DNA of 64,000 nucleotides, from positions 5,332,001 through 5,396,000 of the forward strand of contig NC_016457.1 in the NCBI RefSeq assembly GCF_000226115.1, written 5' to 3'. The notes beneath the pieces were generated by a model. That model was not told the DNA's origin, made no database searches, and worked only from the letters and a program-made list of their open reading frames with translations. The position numbers and the translations under genes were made by a program. Of this stretch, positions 53,948 through 64,000 are shown one piece after another (within the stretch, counting starts at the first letter, position 1; every line of letters starts with the position of its first letter). Source of the stretch: Thermothielavioides terrestris NRRL 8126. Taxonomy: Eukaryota > Ascomycota > Sordariomycetes > Sordariales > Chaetomiaceae.

Positions 53948-56900
53948 ATGGCCTCGTCTGCGCCGTCTTCGCCTGCATCGCGCGCGTCTCGCAGCGCGTC
54001 ACCCACCTCAGCCCCAGCGCCCCCCCGCAGGCACAACCGGTTTCTGGTCTTGGCCGACAGCAGCTCTGAAGAGGACGACGAAATCCTCCGTCCACGCGGG
54101 AAACTTGCGTCGAGAATGCAAGTGCGCGGCAATGCAGAGCCAAAATCCGAATCCGAGCCTGAGGCGGAGGCCGAGGACAACGCGACCTTGACGCGGGCCA
54201 GTCCGCCCGCTATCTCGCCGGCGAAGAAGAGCGACGGTGCCGGCGCAGCTACCGAGCAGCATGACAATCACGAGGAGGACGAGGATGTGATCGTGGCGCG
54301 TCCCAGAAGGCTCAAGTCTCGCCGGGAACGCAGCTCTACCCCAGCGACCGAGACCAGGCCGCAGGAACCGGCGTCGTCTCCCGGCCTGTTTGTCTCGCCA
54401 TCCAAGCCGCAGACCCCGTCGACAGGGAATGCCGGAGTTGGCGGTGATAACGATGACGATGACGACGATGACTTGCCCAGTCCGGCCGCATTGACCAAGA
54501 ATCCCCGCTTCCTCGCCCTTGTTGCCAAGAAGCGGCAGGAACGGCTGGCACGCGAGGCCGAAGAAGCCCGCAAGAAAGCCGAGCGCCGCAAGGCAGCTGG
54601 CCACGACGACCAAGACGACTTCCTGGCCGAGGACGATGGAGACGACAACATCACCGACGACGACGGCGGCCGGAAGCTCACGCAGGAAGCATCCTCGGCA
54701 CGCCCTGCGCGAAAGGCCAGCAAGAAGGCGATCGAGGAGATGAACCGCGAGACCCAGCGGCTGGCCCGTAGTCTGCAGCTGGCGCATGAGGCGAGGGTCA
54801 GGAAGAAGATTCCCAAGGCCGCCCTGTTTGAGCGGTTCAACTTCAAGCCCGAAGGCGCACCAGCGCCTTCCGAACCTGCGCCGGCAGCGGCGAGCTCGAG
54901 CCGTGCCCCGACGCCGGAGTCCGCGCAGCACACCGATGCTGAGATGAAGGGTGCCGACACGCCGCCTAGTTCGCCGCCGCAAGTTGGCAAGGATGCGGGT
55001 GCGGAGGAGGTTGCCCGGGCAGTGTCTGAGGCACCCAGACATGAAGGAGACGACGACGACGATGACTTCCCTACTCTAGAAGAAATGGTGGAAGCAGCCG
55101 CTGCCCGCAGGAAGCTCGACAAGGGCAAGGGCAAAGCTACTGCTGCCGAGCTCGAGGAGGCCGAGCAGCGCGCGGCCGCCAAGTCGCAGAAACGCAACAT
55201 CCGCGTCAAGCTCCCACCCATCCAGGCCAACGCCGCAACTCTAACCCTGGACGACGATGACCTCGTCATCCAACCGACCCGCAAGTCCAAAATCGACGCC
55301 ATCTTCGACCGCGCCCCGCTCAACCAAGCCAAAGAGCCGCGCCCGCTCCAACTGCTCCGCCGCCTCGCCCACCTCGACGACCCGGACAAGAAGCCCATCC
55401 CCCCTTCCCGCGCAGGGAGGAACAAGCTCCACGACCAGCACTCCCACCATCATGAGCAGGCGCCCATGACGGCAGGCGAGTTGCACGCCAGCCTGCTGCA
55501 GCGCGCGCGACAGCAGGCCAAGCTCGAGCGCGACCGTCACCTGGAGATGCTGCGGGCGCGGGGCGTGTACGTGCCGACGGCCGAGGAGCGGGAGCGCGAG
55601 CTGCAGGCCGTGGACGACATCGTGGCCAGGGCGAGGCGGGAGGCCGAGGAGATCATGGAGCGGGAGCGGGAGGCCGCGAAGGCGGAGAGGAAGAAGAGGC
55701 GGGAGGGGGAGGGCGGGGAGGATCCGTTGGGGTGGGACGATAGCGATGAGGAGGAGGATGAGGAGGAGGACGAGGAGGAGGAGGTCGAGTTTGAATTGTC
55801 TGGTTCTGAGGAGGAGGAGGAGGGCGGCGAAGAGGAAGAGGGTGCCGAAGAGGAGGAGAAGGAGAAGGAAACCATGAACATGATTGATGATGCTGCCGAG
55901 AGTGCAGAGGAGTCGGAGACTGAAGAGGCTACCGAGCAAGCTGAGGACAAAGACTCGGATGAGGAGGTCGTCAGCGCAAAGCACGCTCGCCGCAGGCCGA
56001 GAAAACAAGTTACCATCCTCTCTGACGAGGAAGACGACGACGACGACGACGCCGCACCCTTTGTCAAGGCCACTCCTCAGCCGAAGGCTCACTTCCCAAA
56101 GTCGCCGTCGACTCGCAACGCCGAGTCGCCCAGCGTGCCGACATCGGTCCTGCGATCGGCAACAAAGACTTTCATCCCTGGACTCCCCGTCTCCGGTCCG
56201 GCCGGTCTGGGGCTGACGCAGATCTTCGCTGGCACCATGGATGACAGCCAGATGGGCACGGCCCCTGCGGACTCGCCGTCGCAGCCGAGACCTACCTTTG
56301 ATGTCACGGCCTTCCCCGACTCCAACTTCTCGCAGACCGCCCAGGAAGCTGCGGAGGACATGATCCTCGACAGCCAGCCCACGACAGGGGAGACGCAGCA
56401 AGCCGAGACCCAGGGCGTCCAGATCCAGTTCTCGCAGTCCCAGATGCACGGCTTCGACACCTTCCTCCGGGAGGGGGAGAACCTGACGCAGGCATCCGAC
56501 CTCATCGAGCCGACTCAGGACGCTGGTTTCCGCAACTACTCCCCGCTCCGCCAGCGCTTCGTCGAAGCCCCCGTCTCGACCGTCGATACACTCCCCGTTG
56601 GCCGGACCCAGGCCGACGCCGAGGCTGGGCAGAACGACTCGCCGCTGGTGCGGCGGACCGGCAAGCTGAGGCGCAAGGCCGACGTCGTCCCCGCCTCGCC
56701 CAGCCGCCGCCTCGCTTCCGTCTCGGATGGGGAAGACGAGGCGATGGAGGATCACGAGACGGACGAGTTCGGGTTCGGCACCGTGCCCAACAACGCGTTT
56801 ACCGCCATGAAGAAGGCTGCGCTCAAGGAGAAGAAGCGCCAGGCCGCGTTTGACAAGAAGAAGAGCAAGGCCCGCGAGATGGTCGAGGAGCAGGCCGAGG

Positions 56901-58211
56901 AGTCCGAGGATGAATATGCCGGGCTTGGCGGCCCCGACGGGGAAGACAGCGACGATGACGACGATGACCAGTCGGTCAAGGAGATTATCGATGACGAGAC
57001 CAAGGCTGACGAGGCTGACGAGCGGAAGCTGGCTGCCTTCCATGCGTAAGTCGCTATCACCCCTTTCTGCGTTATCCCAATATCCCAGCCGGAAGCTAAC
57101 CCCTCGCAGTGACCATGAGCGCGCCATGGCGGAGAAGGAGGTCGATAAGCTGTTCCACGACGTGACGACGGGCATGCTCCGGCGCAAGCGCGCCGGCAAC
57201 TGGGACGACCTGTCCGACTCGGACGACGGCGGCGAGGCTCGGCGGCGCATGAAGCGCCGCCAGTTCGCCAAGATGCAGCGCGCCCTGTTCGCCGATGAGC
57301 GCATCAGCAAGGTGGCCGAGAACCCGCGCAACCAGGCGTTCCTGCGGACCATCGAGGACCGGGGCAGCGACGACGACATGGACTTCATCTTTGCGCCGCC
57401 GCCTGCTCCAGCGGGGACGGAGAGCCAGGACTCGCTGGCCTCCGCCGCCGCTGGATCAAAAGCCACCGTCATCCCCAACAGCCAGCCGCAGCCCGCCGGC
57501 GCTTCGCGCCAAGCCAACCCGCGCCGCGCCAAAGAAGGCAGGAAGCCGTCCACGATCGGCGAGATCCGCGAGTCCCTGTCCAATTTGCTCGACGAGCCGC
57601 TCAACTTCTCGTCGTCACTCATCCCCGCCACCGAGCTCGGCTCGTCCGACGACGAGGACGAAGACACGGGTGCACCCTCCCGCCCGCAGTCGTCCAGCAG
57701 CAACAAGGAGAACCGCAACCCGCGCCGCAGCAAGCCCGCCGTCGGCAGCACCACCATCATCGACCGCATCAACCTCAAGCGCAACGCCTCCTCCACCGCC
57801 TCCAGCGGCAGCAGCAAACTGGCCTTTGCCGCCGCCACCGCCTCCGGAAGCAGCAGCACCGCCAACAACACCTTCCGCGTCCCAACCCTCCTCCGGCGCG
57901 CAACAACCAACTCCCTCCTCTCTTCCACCTCCACCTCATCCACTTCCACCACCCCAGGCGTCACCACCACCACCAGAGGAACGACATCATCCGCATCCGC
58001 ATCCGCCTCAGCCTCAGCAGCAGCATTAGAAACAATGAAGATCAAGAAGCCCGCCGGCAAGCGCTCCGGCGTGAGCTACCTGGCGCGCGAGACGGAGCGG
58101 CGCGCGGCGCTGGCCGAGGCCGAGCGGCGGCGGGAGGCGCGGCGGTGGCGCGGCGCCGAGGCCCGCGGCCAGGTCGTCGGCGGCTTGTTCTCGCGCGGCA
58201 AGTTTGAGTGA
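53948..58211 (+). CDS. mrc1: DNA replication checkpoint mediator MRC1 (claspin)
   Basis: Moves with the replication fork and relays Mec1/ATR signals to the effector kinase. Exons 53948-57045 and 57110-58211 give 1,399 residues, mostly disordered and highly charged. Many SQ/TQ sites for Mec1-type kinases occur around residues 760-870 (for example NFSQTAQ, DSQPTTGETQQAETQ, FSQSQ and LTQAS). An acidic Glu/Asp block spans about residues 600-640. The MRC1-like domain begins near DEFGFGTVPNNAFTAMKKAAL and crosses the intron through AFHADHERAMAEKEVDKLFHDV; MLRRKRAGNWDDLSDSDD and MKRRQFAKMQRALFADERI follow. The Ser/Thr-rich C-terminus ends GGLFSRGKFE. Long antisense frames here are compositional shadows. 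Confidence 0.93.
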
Positions 58212-58228
58212 GTTGCTTGCGTGAACGA

Positions 58229-58263
58229 GTTGAGTGAGTGAGTGAGTGAGCGAGTGAGCGAGT
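58229..58263 (+). repeat. GAGT/GAGC tetranucleotide microsatellite
   Basis: About eight imperfect units of GAGT or GAGC directly after the mrc1 stop codon. Confidence 0.8.
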
Positions 58264-58311
58264 GGATCGTTGCTTTGATTGTCGCGGTTGTGTTCGTGGC
58301 CGGCTGCTGGT

Positions 58312-58328
58312 TGGCTGGCTGGCTGGCT
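58312..58328 (+). repeat. GGCT tetranucleotide microsatellite
   Basis: Four contiguous GGCT units in the mrc1 3' region. Confidence 0.75.
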
Positions 58329-59946
58329 GCTATTTGCTATCGTCGCGGTAGTGTATGGTGGTTACTATGGTAGAGGGGGGGTTTCAGTATGGTCAGTCAG
58401 TCAGTTAGGAAGTATTATTGGGCCTGGGTAGGTTGGGCTTTGGAGAGTGAAAGGGTGGAGAGAGTGGAAGGGTGGATGGTGCTGTGCGGACTATGGCTCC
58501 ATCTAAGGGGCTTGGCTGTTTTGTGCTCGGTGGACACCGGTGGTAGGTTTGGCGGTTTTTGTTGGGGTTGGTTGCTTTGTGTTTGGTTTGGTCGGGTATG
58601 TACGATTCTGGAGAAGGCACTCCGGGCAGGGCAGGCGTTCGGGGAGCTTTCGGCTGTTGTGGGAGGAGAGGGCGTGTTTGGGTCATGCATGGGTTTGCCT
58701 GCTGTAGGGCTGTTGGTTCTGGGTCTGGCGATGTAGGATCAATAAGACGGCACTCAGGAGAGGTGCATTCATCGTAAGCTTTGCTGCCTTGCCTCATCAG
58801 CAGCGGGTGCACTTACGGTAATGGAAAGCAGGCAGGCCCAGAATCAAGGAAGGATCTACGATAGGACAAGTATCATGAAGACTCTACCCCAAGGCCCAAA
58901 TCCACCACTGTACTTTAGCGACTCAGCTGCCGGAAGTCAAGATCAGCGCAATTGATGTCCAACATCAAAGACCGAGTCGCAGCCCGAGTCTCGCTGACAT
59001 CGCAATTTGAGAGGGGGCATCAACAGTGATGTTGATTCTACACTATCAAACACTACACCCGACAAAAAACTCCCGCTAACTGATCGACAAAGGAAATGGT
59101 ATTAGACAGGTCGGTAGTACGTACATAGAGTTTTGCCTCTAAATCGTGTCATCCCAATCGTATCATCATGATGATTCCTCCCTAAAAAGACATGGGCGCC
59201 CGAGAGCAGCCTTACAAAGAGCCAATCCATAGCCAGCCAGCAAATGCAATGCCAACCATGCCGTAGTTTATACAGGGATGCATGAACGCTTCCCATAATG
59301 CAGGTCCGAACCTGGCGTGTCGAGGCCTTTCCCTCGAGCCAACGTCCGTCGATTGCTGCTGCAACCTCCATAAACGAGTGAACGGGATCGCCAGTCAACG
59401 CCGTCAGTCCCAGAATTAACATCCCATCCGTCGCCGCGGAGGGTTCTGCGACCAGGAGCGGGAACTCGTCCGGCCGCCTCCTTTGTAACGATGTCCGTGG
59501 CGCCAATTCCACGGGCGAAGCCAATGCGAAATGTTGCCCGGCGAAATAACAACGCCGGTCGTCAGAAAACATACCCGACGCCGCGGGTAAAATGAAGGTG
59601 CATGCGTGACGTTGGCGCCATCCGGTGTTGACTCGTAAACGGAGCATGTCGTCGTTTCCGAGCCGGTGTCAAACAATGCTGAAACCGAAAGACCGCATCC
59701 CGCCCAAGTTGACTCCATACAAGCCACACACGGCCCATCATCAAGGGACTCCAGATGGCCTCGATATCCCCCCATCCGCCACGGATATCCAGCGATGATA
59801 GCCGACCAATTCAACTTCACTACTACTCAGACATATGCTCCTGGTATGCCCACCGCCCCTCAAGTGGCGGCAGGCAGATCCAGCATGGTAGCGACGAGAG
59901 CAGGTAGGTATTGCTCTAACATCGCCAGGGTGTCGTCTTGGACTTC

Positions 59947-62900
59947 TTAAACGTCGATCATCTCGGCGTCAGGCTTGGGGCCCCAATTCCCCTCAAAGAC
60001 GGCCGCACCCGCAGTCCGGCGGCTGAGAACCCAAGTTACCGGCTCCGATGCCAGCAATTGTTCGGCAGTTGGGCGATTGGCGGGGTCTGGCTGCACCATC
60101 CAGGCCACCATGTTGTCGAGAGAGTGAGGATCCTCGGGATCCAGCATGAAATTGGGCGGCTCCTGCCGCTCCTTTCGCTTTTGCGCGCCGAAGAGGTTAC
60201 TCGCGTCGTGCGTCATCGCTTTCAAGGGTGAGTTTTCTGCAACTTGAGATATGCCCGAGTCGTGAGTGATGGGGACGCCGTTGGCATCGCGGACGAGGGC
60301 GCCGGCTTCGCCGCATGTGAGCCGGGTGAGCATGCTCAGGTCGCCATTGCGAAGCGCCACCCAGATCGGGCCGTTATCGGGCATGACCACATTGCAGGCG
60401 ATCTCCACGACGATGAGCCCCAGGGCGAAGATATCGGCAGGCTTGTCATACTGCCCACGCATGACCTCCATGGCGATGTATTCGCGATCGCCCTCTCCCT
60501 CGATGCCTTCGGGGGCGGGCAACGGAGTTGCCAGGCCAAAGTCGCCAATCTTGAGATAACCATCGAACGTGATGAATATGTTGGCCGGCTTGATATCGAG
60601 ATGGGCGAAACCGGCCTGGTGGACCGCCGACAATCCCTACAGTTCGTTGTTAGCGACTACGCATGGGTCACAGCTAGGCGGGTAGCGATGTGTTCAACAT
60701 ACCTGAGCCGTCTCCCCGAGAATCTTCCAGATTCTGAAATCATCCAATCGACCCGCTCCTCCAACGGTCTGCAAGAACACATCGAGACTGCCCTCGGCGC
60801 AATACTCGGTTTGAATGTAGAGATGGCCGTCACTTTCCCAGCTGTCAATGAACTGAATGACCTTGCTGCTGTGGCGCAGAGCCTGCAGGATCGCGACCTC
60901 CTGAAGCTTCGCCTGCCGGCCCCGGATGTTGAGCGAGGGGATCCGGAGCTTCTTGACTGCGTACACTCTGTCTTGGACTGGACTGGAGGGCGTCCGCGGC
61001 GTGGTCGAAAAGGCCGTCATGATGGAGGCGGGAGCACCCGACTTGACTACACGGTACACCTGAGAGAATTCACCCTTGCCGATAACCTCCGATTTGTCAA
61101 AGCGGGCCAGTAATGACTCGTCGGCGTCGCCCGGACCATTCCCGTTCTGGGGAGTGATGCTGGCTCGGCGATCGGCAAAGCTGGAGGAGAGCTGACGGGT
61201 CTGCGAGTTGCTGGGCGTCGCCGGGGTTCCCAGAGACTTCGCGTTCCAACCCTGGGGTTTGGATATCGACAAACCACTCGGGTCTGGCAGCGCCATCGGG
61301 CTCTCGGCGGCGTCCTGCGGCGTGTGAGGTGAACCGATCTCCATGTTCAGCGGGCTCTGAGCAGCAGCGGCGTCAGTTCCGCCGCAGCGACCGGGCACAT
61401 CGTTAACCGTCGCGAAGAACAGCGGCGAAGTCCTCGCCGGCGCTGGTGTGGTAAATGGCACGGGATGCGTGTGGCTCCCCGCCAAGGAAGTGAAGGAAAA
61501 CCCCAGAGACGGTGAGTCGCTGCTGAACGGAGTCGAGGGGCGGGCACTGTCATCGACTGCCCGGCTGCCCTGGCCAACTTGCTCGTCCGTGCTTGACACG
61601 ACTTGCGGGCTTCCGGACGCCGGATCGACGCGGGAGGTTCGCGGGTTGGTTCCCAAGCGAAACAGCGGAGCGCGAGCAGCAAAGGATCGCGAGTCGCCGG
61701 GGGTCTGGGCGCCCTCAACCTGCGACGCAATTGACTTGAAGAACAGGTTCTTGGTTGGGGTGGGCGGGAGCTCCTCGAGGACGCCGGGGAGTTCATCACC
61801 ATCCAGGCTCAGCATGCTTCCCTTCCTGGTATGGCTCGAGGCGACCTTTTGAAAGAGCAGGCTGCCGGACTTGTCCTGCGTTCCGAACAGATTGCCGCGA
61901 ACGGGTGCTGCCACAAAGCTGAAAGGAGTGGACGGGCTGCCAAGGGATATGCGGGACCGCCGTCCACCACTGCCGCTGCCGGGCGGGAAAGTAGCCGAGT
62001 TATAAGGCTGCTTTTTGCAGGGAGTATCCGGCATGATGGGGACCTTGGCACCAGGCTGCTGGGGACCGCCCTCTCGATTGAGGGACATCTTGGAAACGAG
62101 ACCAGTCGAGGTGAATGCCGCCTGCAGCGGCTTGGCCTGCTTATACTGAGGGGTCTCGGTCGTTTCCGAAACGTTCACGGGCCGCTGCGCTCCGGGAGGC
62201 AGTGATTTTGAGAGGTTGAGCAGCGCCCGCCGTCTATTGCTCATGGGCGCGCTGGGCTCATGGGTTGGAGACTCATCAGGGAGGCTCGAGCCCGATGAGG
62301 ATTGCGTCAGCGTCCGGGACAACGGATGAGGCTGGTTTGCCGGACGTTGGATCAGATGATCCTGCGCAGATGCGACTTCTCGCTCGTCGGGTGGGACGTA
62401 CTGATCCAGCGACAATCGAGGCCGGGATCCAGCGCTCGGCGAGGCGGGCTCAGCTGAGAATTGCGCCAACTGCTTCTCGCCCGCACGCCGGCCCAAAGAG
62501 GATCTATTCTCGCCGTACCGCTGCTGCAGTGCGCTTCTGCGCAACGATGAGGTGCGCTTGGGCAAAGCAGACGGCGTCGGCGAAGCAAGCGAGTCCCGGA
62601 ACGGCGAAGCGGCAGACCCCGTCAATTCGTACTCGTGGTTCACGTCTTCATGGAGGTTGAAGCTTTGGGGCGGCGCATGCGACTGCTTTTCAGCAGCCGT
62701 GGTTTCGCTCCCAAAATTGGCGATCCCATGGAGACTTCGGCGCTTCGCTACTGGGCTTCCGAAACTGGTGCTGCCTAGGCTGTCGTCCGCGTCGCTCCGC
62801 TTGAGCGGGCTGACGGAAATCGCGGGAAAAGGTTCGTTGTTCATCTCGAGAAATTTGGAAATACCGTTCTTGGTGGATCCGGAGATGTCGAGGTGCATTG

Positions 62901-63438
62901 AGTGGCGCAACGGGCGCTCGAGGCTGCGACGCGACGCGGGGCTCAACGCGATGGGACAGTCGCTCAGAGGCGCGTTTTCTTGGTCACGGGTTTCAGCGCT
63001 TGAGATGGATGAAGGGATTTGATTGCCACAATCGGACGAAGGGCCAAAAACGCGCTTGAGAGGACTCTTGGGCGAAACTCGAGACCGGGAGAGGGGTCGG
63101 TTTACTTGTTTCGACCTTGTGGAGCGCACCGGGAGCTTGATGTTCGGCTTGAAAGGCGTACCAGTCACAGCAGGCAGCGGTGGTGCCGAGAAAGAAACGG
63201 GCGAGAAGCCCTCAGGCACCGAAACTGTAGGCGTCGCTGGTACTGATGCGGATGCGAGTTGAGGGAACTGCGCGTTGGTCGATGGAGAGGGCGAGGAAAT
63301 GCCCGACAATTTGAACTTAGAGGGTGACCGCGAAAGCGATCGTCGGAGCGACCGAACAGTTGCGGTAACGTCAACGTGGTGAATGTGGGTAGGAGAGGGC
63401 AGCGTAAGGGTGCCCCCGCCTTGATTTGAGAAGGACAT
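59947..63438 (-). CDS. wee1: WEE1-type mitotic inhibitor kinase
   Basis: Phosphorylates the inhibitory tyrosine of CDK1 and delays mitosis. Exons 60703-63438 and 59947-60636 join in phase for 1,141 residues. The first 770 residues are a Ser/Pro-rich regulatory region with many SP/TP sites (for example SPSKFKLSG, RVSPKSPLKRVFG and VSPLKRSDADD), probable CDK targets. The kinase domain starts at IGKGEFSQVYRV (about residue 786), the ATP Lys is in YAVKKL (about 829), EYCAEGSLD is the hinge, HLDIKPANIFI replaces HRD as in Wee1 (Asp about 926), and GDFGLA follows (about 944). GDREYIAMEVMRGQYDKPADIFALG is the Wee1-like activation segment. The intron lies just before GLSAVHQAGFAHLD. Confidence 0.96.
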
Positions 63439-64000
63439 CTTCAGTCGCTTAGTCGCCAGTCGCTTAGTCGTCGGTTTGCTTAGTCGCTGGTGAGAGGCCG
63501 CTTAGTCGTGGGCGAGAGTGCCGGCCAGTAGCTAGCACTGTCGGAGTGCACAGCGTGCTGAAGCACGGAAAGAGGATATCGATGTTTGATGGTTCGTCGG
63601 AGGACTGAACGTCCTGGAAGAGATCTCAGATCGGATTCAAAGAGATTTGAAAGGCGGTTGTCCACGTGCTGCTTATCCTAGCCTTCAGACAGCTGCATAG
63701 ACAGTGTGCGGAGGGCCGGTTACTGCAGCTTGTAAGGCCAGACACACAACCGGTGCAAACTGAGAACCGACTAGAATCGGAGTGGCGAACAGCACCGTGA
63801 CGTGACGTACACTCAACGATGCAGCGTTCAGCAAGGTGACGGCGGATCCAAGAGGCGAAACCAGTCGACGCTTGAAAGCAGACAAGAACCAGCAAGCACC
63901 AACCAAGGTCTGGGGGTCCCAGGCTCTTTGCTGGAATGTTCGGTGCAAGCCGCTGCTGGGAGTCGTTCCTGCCAGACGAAGCGCAGTCCACCAGGCGTGG
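63439..64000. other. wee1 upstream region
   Basis: Presumed wee1 5' UTR and promoter. It carries four GCTTAGTCG repeats close to the start codon. No gene is visible to the window edge. Confidence 0.5.
63447..63508 (-). repeat. Four copies of GCTTAGTCG just upstream of wee1
   Basis: Exact 9-mers at 63447-63455, 63462-63470, 63478-63486 and 63500-63508, spaced 15, 16 and 22 bases, 9-70 bases before the ATG on the plus-strand map. They read CGACTAAGC in the wee1 direction and are likely in its 5' UTR. Confidence 0.75.

Larger units (their letters stand above)
58212..59946. other. 1.7-kb convergent interval between mrc1 and wee1
   Basis: No supported gene. It contains a GAGT repeat (58229-58263), a GGCT repeat (58312-58328) and several weak open frames without family resemblance. 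It is long for a 3'-3' spacer, so a non-coding transcript or long UTRs are possible. Confidence 0.45.

Noticed and set aside
55241..58060. A 939-codon open frame antisense to mrc1
   Set aside because: It mirrors the GC-rich, repetitive codons of mrc1, is poor in recognisable domains, and the sense strand encodes a clear MRC1 family protein with matching splice sites.
59416..59820. A 134-codon minus-strand frame between mrc1 and wee1
   Set aside because: No family motif, no consensus splice partners and ordinary composition for chance frames.
1..64000. tRNA genes and CRISPR arrays
   Set aside because: I searched by eye for B-box-like sequences on both strands and for regularly spaced direct repeats. 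The few partial B-box hits had no cloverleaf, and no spacer-repeat array exists.

Overview
The window is a gene-dense stretch of nuclear DNA from a filamentous ascomycete. The evidence is short introns of about 50-100 bases with GTRNGT donors, GC-rich third codon positions, TTAGGG-type telomere-like motifs, and a set of typical fungal genes (wee1, mrc1, kex1, pex19, dre2, Zn2Cys6 regulator, class 1 URA4-type dihydroorotase). Gene style suggests Sordariomycetes, perhaps Sordariales; that placement is inference. I rebuilt exon structures by hand and checked that each splice keeps reading phase. I see no tRNA, rRNA, CRISPR array or intact transposase gene.

Layout, left to right. 1-2061 (-): asparagine synthetase, cut by the left edge. 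3293-4003 (-): SUMO E2 UBC9. 5300-6453 (+): PEX19. 6670-7669 (-) and 8144-9536 (+): two unrecognised, probably nuclear proteins sharing a divergent promoter with a telomere-like motif. 10013-11571 (+): mitochondrial methionyl-tRNA formyltransferase. 11957-12506 (-): STF2/TMA10-like hydrophilin whose ATG is split by an intron. 13335-13753: a non-coding element with 32-bp perfect terminal inverted repeats. 15327-16526 (+): DRE2. 17028-19102 (-): KEX1. 20199-21003 (+): SFM1 methyltransferase. 21245-22258 (+): a class-1 dihydroorotate-dehydrogenase-like protein.

22259-31556 is mostly non-coding and holds one gene, an AROM-derived quinate-repressor-like protein (25017-27302). Then come a Zn2Cys6 transcription factor (31557-34585, +), a 1,030-residue fusion of a Pth11/rhodopsin-type domain with a FucP-type MFS transporter (36237-39419, +), an MFS transporter (39938-41927, -), CDC37 with two apparent one-base frameshifts (42876-44482, -), dihydroorotase (45593-47062, +), gamma-tubulin complex protein GCP3/Alp6 (47627-50542, -), SAGA subunit HFI1/ADA1 (51230-52785, +), checkpoint mediator MRC1 (53948-58211, +) and WEE1 kinase (59947-63438, -).

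The genes are mostly unrelated housekeeping functions, as is normal for a fungal chromosome arm. Loose themes are pyrimidine synthesis (dihydroorotase and a DHODH-like enzyme) and cell-cycle control (cdc37, alp6, mrc1 and wee1 within 21 kb). The most unusual items are the receptor-transporter fusion, the inverted-repeat element with a solo arm 3.8 kb away, the hairpin over the DHODH-like stop codon, and the repeated start-codon segment upstream of dihydroorotase.
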